From Blastomussa wellsi (Eukaryota; Cnidaria; Anthozoa; Scleractinia; Plerogyridae), in the NCBI GenBank assembly GCA_947652115.1, contig OX393562.1, forward strand, positions 4,432,330 to 4,496,329: a stretch of DNA of 64,000 nucleotides. Reading direction: 5' to 3'. Every line of letters begins with the position of its first letter. Position 1 is the first letter of the stretch. The notes beneath the pieces were generated by a model that saw only the letters and a program-made list of their open reading frames with translations, did no database searches and was not told where the DNA came from. A program made the translations under genes and the position numbers. Shown in pieces: positions 1-9,214 of the stretch.

Positions 1-3000
1 AACCAAGATCTTGCATAACCAAGATCTTGCATAAGCAAGATTTGGCATTACCAAGATCCTGCATAACCAAGATCTTGCACTTCCCTAACCAAGATCTTGC
101 ATAACCAAGATATTGCATAACCAGGATCTTGCAAGACCAAGATCTTCCCTAACCAAGATCTCTCATAACCAAGATCTTGCCTAACCAAGATATTGCATAA
201 CCAAGATATTGCATAACCAAGATCTTGCCTAACCAAGATCTTTTATAACCAAGATCTTGCATAAGCAAGATTTGGCATAACCAAGATCTTGCATAACCAA
301 GATCTTCCCTAACAAAGATCTTGCATAACCAAGATCATGCATAGCCAAGATCTTGCATAACCAAGTTCTTGCCTAACCAAGATCTTGCATAAAAAAAATC
401 TTCCCTAACAAAGATCTTGCATAACCAAGATCATGCATAACCAAGATCTTGCATAACCAAGTTTTTGCATAACCAAGATCTTCCTTAAGCAAGATCTTGG
501 CTAACGAAGTTCTCGCATAACCAAGATATTGCCTAACCAAGATATTGCATAACCAAGGTCTTGCATAACCAAGATCTTGCCTAACCAAGATATTGCCTAA
601 CCAAGATCTTCCCTAACCAAGATCTTCTATAACCAAGATCTTGCATAACCCAGATCTTGCCTAACCAGGATCTTGCCTAACCAAGATCTTGCCTAACCAA
701 CATCTGGCATAACCAAGATCTTGCCTAACCAAGATCTTGCATAACCAAGATCTTCCCTAACCAAGAACTTGCCTAACCAAGATCTTGCATAACCAAGATC
801 TTGCATAACCAAGATCTTGCCTAACCAAGATTTTGCATAACCAAGATCTTACCTAACCAAGATCTTCCCTAACCAAGATCTCTCATAACCAAGATCTTGC
901 ATAACCAAGATCTTGCATAACCAAGATCTTGCATAACAAAGATCTTGCATAAGCAAGATATTGCATAACCAGGATCTTGCCTAACCAAGATCTTCCCTAA
1001 CCAAGATCTCTCATAACCAAGATCTTGCCTAACCAAGATATTGCCTAACCAAGATCTTCCCTAACCAAGATCTTCTATAACCAAGATCTTGCATAACCAA
1101 GATCTTGCATGACCAATATCTTGCCTAACCAAGATCTTGCATAACCAAGATCTTCCCTAAGCAAGATCTTGCGTAACCAAGATCATGCATAACCAAGATC
1201 TTGCATAACCAAGATTTTGCATAACCAAGATCTTCCCTAACCAAGATCTTGCATAACCAAGAGCTTCCATAACCAAGATCTTCCCTAACCAAGATCTTCC
1301 ATAACCAAGATCTTCCCAAATCGAGATCTTCCATAACCAAGATCTGACATAACCAAGATCTTGCCTAACCAAGATCTTGCCTAACCAAGATCTTGCCTAA
1401 CCAAGATCTTGCCTAACCAAGATCTTACCTAACCAAGATCTTCCCTAACCAAGATCTCTCATAACCAAGATCTTGCATAACCAAGATCTTGCATAACCAA
1501 GATCTTGCATAAAAAAGATCTTGCATAACCAAGATATTGCATAACCAGGATCTTGACTAACCAAGATCTTCCCTAACCAAGATCTCTCATAACCAAGATC
1601 TTGCCTAACCAAGATATTGCCTAACCAAGATCTTCCCTAACCAAGATCTTCTATAACCAAGATCTTGCATAACCAAGATCTTGCCTAACCAGGATCTTGC
1701 CTAACCAAGATCTTGCCTAACCAACATCTGGCATAACCAAGATCTTGCCTAACCAAGATCTTGCATAACCAAGATCTTCCCTAACCAAAATCTTGCATAA
1801 CCACGATCTTGATTAACCAAGATATTCCATAACCAAGATCTTCCCGAACCGAGATCTTCCATAACCAAGATCTGACATAACCAAGATCTTGCCTAACCAA
1901 GATCTTGCCTAACCAAGATCTCGCCTAACCAAGATCTTGCCTAACCAAGATCTTACCTAACCAAGATCTTCCCTAACCAAGATCTCTCATAAACAAGATC
2001 TTGCATAACCAAGATCTTGCATAACCAAGATCTTGCATAACAAAGATCTTGCATAACCAAGATATTGCATAACCAGGATCTTGCCTAACCAAGATCTTCC
2101 CTAACCAAGATCTCTCATAACCAAGATCTCTCCTAACCAAGATATTGCCCAACCAAGAACTTCCCTAACCAAGATCTTCTATAACCAAGATCTTGCATAA
2201 CCAAGATCTTGCCTAACCAGGATCTTGCCTAACCAAGATCTTGCCTAACCAACATCTGGCATAACCAAGATCTTGCCTAACCAAGATCTTGCCTAACCAA
2301 GATCTTGCATAACCAAGATCTTCTCTAACCAAGATCTTCCATAACCAAGATCTTCCCGAACCGAGATCTTCCATAACCAAGATCTGACATAACCAAGATC
2401 TTGCCTAACCAAGATCTTGCCTAACCAAGATCTTGCCTAACCATGATCTTACCTAACCAAGATTTTCCCTAACCAAGATCTCTCATAACCAAGATCTTGC
2501 CTAACCAAGATCTTGCATAAGCAAGATTTGGCATAACCAAGATCTACATAACAAAGATCTTGCATAACCAAGATCTTGCAAAACCCAGATCTTGATTAAG
2601 CAAGATCTTGCCTAACCAATATCTGGCATAAGCAAGATTTGGCATTTCCAAGATCCTGCATAACCAAGATCTTGCACTTCCCTAACCAAGATCTTGCATA
2701 ACCAAGATCTTGCATAACCAAGATCTTGCATGACCAAGATCTTGCATAACCAAGATCTTGCATAACCAAGATCTTGCATAACCAAGATATTGCATAACCA
2801 AGATATTGCATAACCAAGATCTTGCCTAACCAAGATCTTGCATAACCAAGATCTTGCATAAGCAAGATTTGGCATTACCAAGATCCTGCATAACCAAGAT
2901 CTTGCACTTCCCTAACCAAGATCTTGCATAACCAAGATCTTGCATAACCAAGATCTTGCATGACCAAGATCTTGCATAACCAAGATCTTGCACAACCAAG

Positions 3001-3830
3001 ATCTTGCATAACCAAGATATTGCATAACCAAGATATTGCATAACCAAGATCTTGCCTAACGAAGATCTTTTATAACCAAGATCTTGCATAAGCAAGATTT
3101 GGCATAACCAAGATCTTGCATAACCAAGATCTTGCAAAACCCAGATCTTGATTAAGCAAGATCTTGCCTAACCAAGATCTTGCATAACCAAGATCTTGCC
3201 TAACCAAGATCTTGCATAACCAAGATCTTCCCTAACCAAAATCTTGCATAACCAAAATCATGCATAACCAAGATTCTGCCTAACCAAGATATTGCATAAC
3301 CAAGATATTGCATAACCAAGATCTTGCATAACGAAGATCTTGCATAAGCAAGATTTGGCATAACCAAGATCGTGCATAACCAAGATCTTGCACTTCCCTA
3401 ACCAAGATCTTGCATAACCAAGATCTTGCATAACCAAGATCTTGCATGACCAAGATCTTGCATAACCAAGATCTTGCATAACCAAGATCTTGCCTAACCA
3501 AGATCTTGCATAACCAACATCTTGCATAAGCAATATTTGGCATAACCAAGATCATGCATAACCAAGATCTTGCATAACCAAGATTTTGCAAAACCAAGAT
3601 CTTGATTAAGCAAGATCTTGCCTAACCAAGATCTTGCATAACCAAGATCTTGCCTAACCAAGATTTTTCATAACCAAGATCTTGCATAACCAAGATATTG
3701 CATAACCAAGATCTTGCCTAACCAAGATCTTGCATAACCAAGATCTTGCCTAACCAAGATATTGCATAACCAAGATATTGCATAACCAAGATCTGCCTAA
3801 CCCAAATCATTCTAAGCAACATATGGCACT
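1..3830 (+). repeat. 16-bp satellite array, block I (CATAAC orientation)
   Basis: Tandem monomers of CAAGATCTTG followed by a 6-nt spacer, CATAAC or CCTAAC, run from the window edge to a ragged end near 3810-3830. The core is a perfect palindrome containing AGATCT. Common variants are GATATT cores, CAGGATC, TTCCCTAACC spacers and an 8-9 nt expansion reading CACTTCCCTAACC. Higher-order structure is visible. A block beginning with the rare string GCAAGATTTGGC recurs near 35, 2632, 2860 and 3349. A block with the rare strings ACCGAGATC and ATCTGACATAACC recurs near 1315, 1848 and 2361. Open frames on the - strand are products of the repeat and are not genes. The array continues beyond position 1. 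Confidence 0.97.
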
Positions 3831-3985
3831 CTGCGGCCTTTCCCTTCACCAAGGAAACACGGAAAGCCGTAAAACTATAGAACAAAAATTTATTTTTCAA
3901 ATCGGCACTCTTAATCCTCACGGTATCAACGAACGCTTTTCATTCAACTAATTTATTCCGAAGTTTTCACGTTACCAGGCACCAG
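3831..3985. other. satellite edge and unassigned sequence
   Basis: Non-satellite sequence begins here after a degenerate last monomer. No coding or RNA feature is recognised. It leads directly into the promoter-like and ribozyme-like segment, so it may be the 5' part of the same Penelope-like fragment. Confidence 0.4.
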
Positions 3986-4019
3986 CCAATAGCGAAGCTC
4001 CATCTTTCTGTATATAAAA
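3986..4019 (+). promoter_or_regulatory. CCAAT box plus TATA box (probable Pol II core promoter)
   Basis: CCAAT lies at 3986-3990 and TATATAAAA at 4011-4019, in the same direction and about 20 bp apart. A start about 25-30 bp after the TATA box would fall near 4040-4045, at the first base of stem I of the ribozyme-like fold. Penelope-like elements carry promoter and ribozyme together in their terminal pseudo-LTR, so the arrangement fits that family. Transcription itself is not shown. Confidence 0.5.
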
Positions 4020-4330
4020 ACACACCACGCACAATTCCTTGATTCGCTCCGACGAAGGGCTGACGCTCGAAACGTCAGCTCTTGAATCTCTTTACGGTGG
4101 CCATTTGACATTATCAACCCAGTTGATAAAACCAAATTATATCGTTAAAAAACTCCTTGGTCTCTCGGCAACGAGGTCAGCGGTATCACGTTGCACGTTT
4201 TTCAAGATGGCGGACAATTCTGTTAGACTATTTGTTGATCAAGTGAAATGGAAAGAACCTCTGGTATTATCATTGGACTTTGACAAATAAAGTTTTGATA
4301 ACAAGCAATGTGCGAATTTTTAATCTGTAA
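4020..4330 (+). mobile_element. Penelope-like element terminal (pseudo-LTR) fragment
   Basis: The segment carries the ribozyme-like motif, a GNRA-type hairpin (CTCG-GCAA-CGAG, 4164-4175), an ATG in a good context at 4207 (AAGATGGCGG) opening a 27-codon frame, and AATAAA at 4286-4291 overlapping the stop of that frame. I recall the stretch through 4040-4140 as a widely dispersed animal repeat of Penelope type, but cannot search for it. No Penelope reverse transcriptase or GIY-YIG endonuclease is present in the window, so this would be a solo terminal fragment. The frame running 4039-4290 passes through the ribozyme fold and is not evidence for a protein. Confidence 0.5.
4041..4088 (+). ncRNA. 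hammerhead ribozyme-like motif, stem-III-less Penelope type
   Basis: The sequence matches the type I hammerhead order. Stem I 5' strand is GATTC (4041-4045) plus GCT (4046-4048). The core CCGACGA (4049-4055) stands for the family CUGANGA. Stem II is GGGC (4057-4060), loop TGAC, GCTC (4065-4068), with one G-U pair and A4056 unpaired. GAAA is at 4069-4072. A minimal stem III, AC with GT, has no loop. The cleavage triplet is GTC (4074-4076). Stem I 3' strand is AGC (4077-4079), a TCTT bulge, then GAATC (4084-4088), fully complementary to the 5' strand. Hammerheads lacking stem III are known from Penelope-like retroelements and cleave as dimers, because ACGT is self-complementary. The core U4 position is C here (4050), which would be expected to weaken or abolish cleavage. 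Predicted cut is after C4076. An alternative 7-bp hairpin (GCTGACG/CGTCAGC) competes with this fold. Confidence 0.68.
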
Positions 4331-4360
4331 CACCCAAAAAAGGTACGAAAAACAAAAAAA

Positions 4361-4478
4361 TTTTGGCAACTATCCCTCAACTTTTTGGAAATTCAGCAAC
4401 ATTTCGGCAACTTTTTTAAAAAAATAGCAACTTTTAGACACTTTTATCGGCAACTTTTTTGGGATTCATCGGCAACTT
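4361..4478. repeat. short GGCAACTTTT-type direct repeats
   Basis: Six imperfect copies of (C)GGCAAC or AGCAAC followed by a T run occur at irregular spacing of about 10-30 bp near 4365, 4396, 4405, 4427, 4448 and 4470. The tract is AT-rich and has no coding features. Confidence 0.6.
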
Positions 4479-4530
4479 GTGGCTAAGCCTAATTACCCCC
4501 TTATGTTTGATGGCAACAAACACCTTTTTC

Positions 4531-4743
4531 TGTCGCACTTTGTTATAATCGACGCACTTTGTAATACCTGTCACACTTTGTAATAAAATTGTCGCACTTT
4601 GTAATAGCTGTCGCACTTTGTAATAACACTTGTCGCACTTTGTAATAAAATAGCTTTCGTACTTTGTAATAACAAGTTTTCACATATTGTAATAATATAA
4701 GCTGTCGCACTTTTAAATTACAAGTTGTTGCACTTTGTAATAA
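4531..4743. repeat. degenerate minisatellite, unit about 17-25 bp
   Basis: About ten copies of GTCGCACTTTGTAATA are separated by 2-9 variable bases. The first ends GTTATAA, and the eighth and ninth are the most diverged (CACATATTGTAATA and CGCACTTTTAAATTA). It is unrelated to the 16-bp satellite. Confidence 0.85.
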
Positions 4744-5141
4744 CTTTCAAAATTCTCTTGAATACTAGGTTTGGTGGAAGATGTACGAACTGACTGATCT
4801 CTCCACAGTGCACACACAAATAAGTTCTTGACTTTTTTGATAAGGCTTCCCGCTTGGTGTGTGCTGCGGTATTGGAGAATGGTGGTGGAAGTGATGGGTA
4901 CACTGTGAAGCGTAGACTGAACATTTAGGCGCTTTGTTTACTTACTCAAGTGACTGGCGGGGTTGCAAACGAAACTCACATGTTTGTCCTCCTTTCCGTT
5001 GCTGTATTTATGTCCTCAGGTTTTACCAGCGATGAATATGAATTCGGGAACGGCTCAGCTCGCCGGCAGTGAAAAGTGAGGGAGCAGCTATTTTTTTTTT
5101 GTCACAGCGGAAGATACGCCGCAGACGAAAAGTTACGAAGG
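4744..5141. other. unassigned sequence up to the assembly gap
   Basis: No recognisable gene or element. A 68-codon open frame on the - strand (4718-4924) begins in the minisatellite side and shows no family signature beyond an isolated CVHC pair. A run of ten T lies just before 5101. Confidence 0.4.
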
Positions 5142-5341
5142 NNNNNNNNNNNNNNNNNNNNNNNNNNNNNNNNNNNNNNNNNNNNNNNNNNNNNNNNNNN
5201 NNNNNNNNNNNNNNNNNNNNNNNNNNNNNNNNNNNNNNNNNNNNNNNNNNNNNNNNNNNNNNNNNNNNNNNNNNNNNNNNNNNNNNNNNNNNNNNNNNNN
5301 NNNNNNNNNNNNNNNNNNNNNNNNNNNNNNNNNNNNNNNNN
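5142..5341. other. assembly gap, 200 N
   Basis: Exactly 200 unresolved bases. Open frames drawn across it are meaningless. Any LTR at the 3' end of the adjacent gypsy element would lie here or just beyond. Confidence 0.99.
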
Positions 5342-5465
5342 ATTAGCCATTTAAAGTTTAATAAAGCGATGCGTAAAATCATAGTAGCACTTAGCAACAG
5401 AAACAGTTTAAGGGGATTCTGTAGTGTCAAACCGTAAAAGAAATCCACAAAGGGAGCAACGAAGG
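5342..5465. other. unassigned, probable 3' non-coding part of the gypsy element
   Basis: This stretch lies downstream (on the - strand) of the integrase C-terminal region. No polypurine tract or LTR end is evident. Confidence 0.35.
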
Positions 5466-6727
5466 CTAAACACGACAGTACACGGTGCATGCTTTCAACA
5501 CTATTCCCGTTCTCGGACTATCCCGAATGTGACCTTTTACATGTACAACCGCTGTCCAATACACTACATCCCTCTCTTCGCTTAGATACTTAATCTCAAC
5601 ACGTGATCGCAACACCAATCGCTCCCCATAACGAGACATCACCTCATATGGTTCCTTCTCATAGCAGAGTGACCGCTTATTTTCTTTCTTCTTCTCAAGC
5701 AAAACACTATATCCTCTCACATTTCTCACATAGCCCTTTTTGGACTGCTTTCTCTGGGTGTCCCGGTCACGGACGGCTTGGTCGCTAACTTCTGTTTACT
5801 CCTCTTCAACATTGACTAACTCCGGCATGTTAGTTGAGCCCTCTTCTAAACAACGACTCAGCAGGACTCTTTCCTGTACTTGAATGTGGCGTAGACCTGT
5901 ATGCCAAAAGGAACCTGCTCCTGTCCCCAATTCTTTCCTTCAGCATGGGCTGCTCTCATGGACTTCAGAAGCGACCTATTTTGCCGTTCTATTTTGCCAT
6001 TAGCTCTTAGCCATGGGGGTGTTGTGTAACGGTGCTTAATCCCCATTTCATTCAGATAATCTTCTACTTCTTTAGACAACATTTGAGCCATTGTCGGTAC
6101 GCAGACCTTTAGGTACTCCATGCCTTGCAAATTTGGCATCCAAGCAATGAATGATGGTTTTGCTGGAGGTTGTTGGGATGACATCAACTTCCATCCATGG
6201 GCTTTAATAATCAACGAAAACTAGCAGGTGTTCTCCAGAAGGTAAGGGACCCATTAGATCCCCAGCTTCTTCTTCCCATGCCTGGTTGGGTAACGGTGTT
6301 GATTTCAATGGTGGAGGTGGAACGTTCTTGGTGACACCTGGCACCCGTAACACTCTGCATACCTTTCTGCATCGCGATCCATTGCAGGCCACCAGACCTT
6401 TGTCCTAAGTCTTTCTTTCGTCTTTACGACTCCCTGGTGCCTCTCGTGTGCCAAACTGGCAACTCTTGTGCAAAGTGCTTGGGGTATAACAATTCTTGTC
6501 CCCCGTAGAATACAAGTCAACTCATTGCGCACTGGCAAATACTGCTCAGGAGAATTGTCCCATTTCGCTTCGATGAGGAAACTCCTGACTGCTTGCAACT
6601 CCGAGTATTGTGCTGAGACCCGCTCAATCTCTTTCATTCTCAACGCAGCAGGGACAGCATGCATACCTACCATGCGTACAAATCCATCATCTTTCATGGA
6701 CTGATCTGAAGCAGGTATTTTAGTCAA
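5466..6727 (-). pseudogene. gypsy integrase (zinc finger, core, C-terminal region)
   Basis: The zinc-binding domain is in 6305-6727, with AHERHQGVVKTKERLR and CYGC giving the H-H-C-C ligands. The core begins in a second frame with GDLMGPLPSGEHLLVFVDY (6204-6392). TDNG, the second catalytic Asp, is readable near 6090-6102 in a third frame, and NGKIERQNRSLLK (5858-6214) supplies the Glu. STGKSPAESLFRR near 5850-5885 and, in 5466-5729, EPYEVMSRYGERLVLRS followed by VVHVKGHI, match the region after the core that ends most gypsy integrases. The DDE triad is complete but spread over several frames. Confidence 0.88.
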
Positions 6728-7377
6728 TTGTGAAAGTGCATCTGCGATATTCTTTCTTGAAGTTGTAAGGTTATAAACGCAGAACCCAGCGCTCTATCCT
6801 GGCTGAACGTTTAGACTTTCTTGCGTAGATGACTTTAAGTGCTTCGTGGTCTGTCACCAGATCGAACTGTGGGAGCCCATACAAGTAGAGGTGGAAGCTT
6901 TCATATGCCTACACTAAGGCTGTGCCTCTTTCTCTGTCTGACTATAACGGCGCTCCACTTGACTCAAACTACGACTGGCATAACAGACGGCACGGCTTTC
7001 TCCGCTTTTTTCTTGCACCAACACAGCACCAAGCCCAACTTGACTTGCGTCGGCAATAACATGGGTGGGCGCGTCCTTTTCGAAGTAAGCTACGACTGAT
7101 GCACTTGAGACCTGACTCTTCAACATCTGAAATGACTGTTCCTTCTCCTCACACCACACGAACGGTTCACCTTTTCTTGCAAGCTTTCTGAGGGGGTCAG
7201 CAGTGGTAGCAAAATCAGCTATAAATCTGGCACTAAATCTTACGAGTCCTAAGAAGCTACGAACGTCTGAAGATGCCTGTTGCTGACTTGCTTCAGCAAT
7301 GGCTCTGACTTTCTCACCAGTAGGCCCGATTTTATGCTTGCTAAGCAGAAGAACCATGAACACCACTTTGTTCATTC
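6720..7377 (-). pseudogene. gypsy RNase H
   Basis: The open stretch 6914-7375 carries the tether region (SFLGLVRFSARFIADFA, DPLRKLARKGEPFVW) and the RNase H start (VIADASQVGLGAVLVQ), where the Asp of ADAS is the first catalytic residue. Continuing past a stop near 6914, the family blocks FHLYLYGLPQFDLVTDHEAL and NIADALSQL are readable to about 6720, supplying the later acidic residues. The domain degrades the RNA strand of the RNA:DNA hybrid. There are stops at about 6912 and 6775. Confidence 0.88.
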
Positions 7378-7999
7378 TGAAGGTGTACTTTAGTGCTGCA
7401 ATACACTGCGTAAGTTCTTATCATGTTCCTCAGTGTCTCGACCATGAATGATAAGATCATCAGCTATGTTTGCCACACTTTGTAAACCTGCCATTTACTG
7501 GGTGATGATATGCTGGTACTTTTCCGGGGCTGGATTAACACCAAAGCTCAAACGCTTGTACCGGAATATACCGTCATGGGTGGCAAAGGCAGTGATATCC
7601 CGTGAAAACCTCACCTAAAATCTAACTTTGAGAACACGCCGCTCCCATTAAGGCTTTCAAGGACTTCATCTATGGTTGGTATGGACAACTCTCCCGAGTA
7701 ATCGCCTCATTAGCTCGCATATCGACACACAACCTTATGTCTCCTAACGCTTTCGGTGCCATAACAACTGGGCGTACCCATGCTTTAGGCCCCACGACTT
7801 TCTCAATTATGTCCTTCTCAAGGAGTCCATTAACCTTGGCAGTAGCAGGGAAAAGGTTTTTGTCGCATCTTTTGAACCACTGGAGTTACACTTGGATAAA
7901 CATGCAACTTTAGCTGATAATCTTTGAGTTTCCCAATGCCTTTGAACAAAGTGGGGTACTTTGCCAAAGTAACATCGACAATGTTACAGCCTCTTGTCG
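7378..7999 (-). pseudogene. gypsy reverse transcriptase
   Basis: RT blocks appear in order on the - strand: LEKDIIEKVVGPKAWVRP, then VMAPKALGDIRLCVDMR holding the first catalytic Asp (about 7700-7760), then GVFSKLDF, RDITAFATHDGIFRYKRLSF, NPAPEKYQHI and finally ANIADDLIIHG with the catalytic Asp pair (about 7440-7475; the position before ADD is I, and Y or F is usual at the x-DD site). At least four frame changes or stops break it, including a stop in place of the residue after HIITQ. The enzyme would copy element RNA into cDNA. All catalytic aspartates are recognisable, so decay is by frame disruption and not by active-site change. Confidence 0.88.
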
Positions 8000-8365
8000 C
8001 GAAAGTTCTTGCTGGATCCACTCGAAGGATTCCAAGATCTGTGGCGGTCGAATATCTCAACAAACAACGCCCTGTTTTCACAACAACGAAATCTGCCACA
8101 ACCTTTGCTTTGGATACTGAAATTTTTGACTGGAACTGGCTCTCAACTTCCAGCTCTCGGCCCACATACGCATACATTCTCTTGGTGCAAGGTTTTAATT
8201 CGACCTTTAGGTCCTAAACAGCGTCCTAACTGACGAGGTTACTTGCAGAACCTGAATCAACTGACACATCTCTACTGATTCCACCAATGTTCACAGAGAT
8301 CACTGGCTCAGCGGAGTTCGACAAAGCACATGTGTGTTCTTCTATAGTAAAGGCAAATGAGTCAC
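8000..8365 (-). pseudogene. gypsy aspartic protease and protease-RT linker
   Basis: The catalytic signature VDSGSASNL, of the D-S/T-G class, is visible near 8230-8260, preceded by a stretch reading VISVNIGG. An upstream portion reading FAFTIEEHTCAL extends to about 8360. A frame change or stop follows the DSG loop near 8220. A second open stretch (7830-8177) carries the protease C-terminal half (LLRYSTATDLGILRV) and then enters the pre-RT region. The single-domain retroviral-type protease would act as a homodimer to mature the polyprotein. This copy cannot, because its frame is broken. Confidence 0.8.
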
Positions 8366-8447
8366 CCTACCTGACTGTTTGTATCAAACCTTTATTCACT
8401 CGGCTAACGGTAAAGACTAACCGACGAACGATTAGAAATACATAATT

Positions 8448-8507
8448 TATATGTGCCGTAGTAAGTCCGCTGACATCTATATGTTCCGTAGAAAGTCGGC
8501 TGACACA
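8448..8507. repeat. 30-bp tandem duplication, two copies
   Basis: Copies at 8448-8477 and 8478-8507 share TATATGTKCCGTAGWAAGTC and the bases after it, with four or five mismatches. They lie between the end of the gypsy fragment and the poly(A) tail of the next LINE. No function is evident. Confidence 0.85.
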
Positions 8508-8639
8508 ATCATGTAATTATGATTTTTTTTTTCCGTTTCCACTTCTTTATTCATTTAATTCACTTTTAAAGTGAAAAAAAATTCTCAAAAACAAAAGCAC
8601 TATACAATTATGGTTACTTAAAATGTACAATTAAGCTAA

Positions 8640-9200
8640 GGTTACAAACAAGGATTTGTTGCTATGCTCTTGAATGAATGGTGAACTGAATCTTTTTCTC
8701 CACAATATAAGCAGTCGTCATCTGATTTGATGCCATTAGCGGCATAGCTCTTTCTTTGTAACTATAATGCGATGAATCAGCTTAAACTGAAATTCCTTTA
8801 ACTTGGTTTCTTTGCATATATTTTTAAGAGAGGTAAATGCTTTTCCCCAGGAGTATTCATTCATAGATAGACTGTCGTTCCATCTTCGAGGACCTGTATG
8901 TTCGGCTGTGTGGGTCTTCGCATTTCATAGTTTGTAAAAATCACAAGTTTTGGCCTTTCATTTAATTGAAAGCTAAAGTTTGCAGCGGAATATGCTTCTT
9001 TCCTGATTGGATCAACGGTTATTGCTTTTTCGAATACTTTTTTGGAATGGCACTCGTGACCTGGTAATATTGAAGAAAATTTGATTTGCACGCATATTTG
9101 TTTAAAAATTCCGTGTACGACAATATATGGCCAGCCTCATCGAGAAGGTCCTGGATGGATAGGATGCCCTTGTTTTGCTTTGTTTTGCCCTTGCCCTGGT
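8640..9200 (-). pseudogene. LINE ORF2 C-terminal region with zinc motif
   Basis: On the - strand, ILSIQDLLDEAGHILSY and FLNKYACKSNFLQYY with TSAIPK match the post-RT segment of L1-like ORF2 proteins. A frame change near 9040 leads into VFEKAITVDPIRKEAYSAAN (8861-9091). Another near 8880 leads to WGKAFTSLKNICKETKLKEF and FQFKLIHRIIVTKKELC, and a third near 8745 to CLYCGEKDSVHHSF, a C-x2-C then H-H zinc motif. The region normally binds the element RNA. It is joined to the endonuclease without any reverse transcriptase blocks between. Confidence 0.85.
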
Positions 9201-9214
9201 TTTGCGCGTATGTC

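Larger units (their letters stand above)
5466..8365 (-). mobile_element. decayed Ty3/gypsy LTR retrotransposon, pol region only
   Basis: Read on the - strand the domain order is aspartic protease, reverse transcriptase, RNase H, integrase zinc finger, integrase core and integrase C-terminus, which is the Ty3/gypsy order. Every domain boundary has at least one frame change or stop. No gag, primer binding site, polypurine tract or paired LTR is seen. The upstream end fades near 8365, and the downstream end lies close to the 200-N gap. It is best read as an old immobile fragment. Confidence 0.93.

Noticed and set aside
1..3830. Possible CRISPR array
   Set aside because: Regular repeats are present, but the 6-nt spacers are nearly invariant, there are no unique spacers, and the surroundings are eukaryotic retroelements.
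4039..4290. 83-codon frame on the + strand as a gene
   Set aside because: Its first half is the ribozyme-like RNA fold and the rest has no recognisable domain. I kept only the ATG at 4207 and AATAAA as minor observations.
4718..4924. 68-codon - strand frame with CVHC
   Set aside because: A single Cys pair and no other family signal, and it starts from the minisatellite side. Not enough to call.
5023..5490. Open frames spanning the N gap
   Set aside because: Most of each frame is undetermined sequence.
6839..7099. 86-codon + strand frame with a hydrophobic start
   Set aside because: Antisense to the gypsy RNase H, which is clearly the coding strand.
7924..8233. Two + strand frames of 79-97 codons
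   Set aside because: Antisense to the gypsy protease-RT region.
8861..9091. Separate 76-codon gene
   Set aside because: It is the frame-shifted continuation of the LINE C-terminal region between the AIPK block and the zinc motif.
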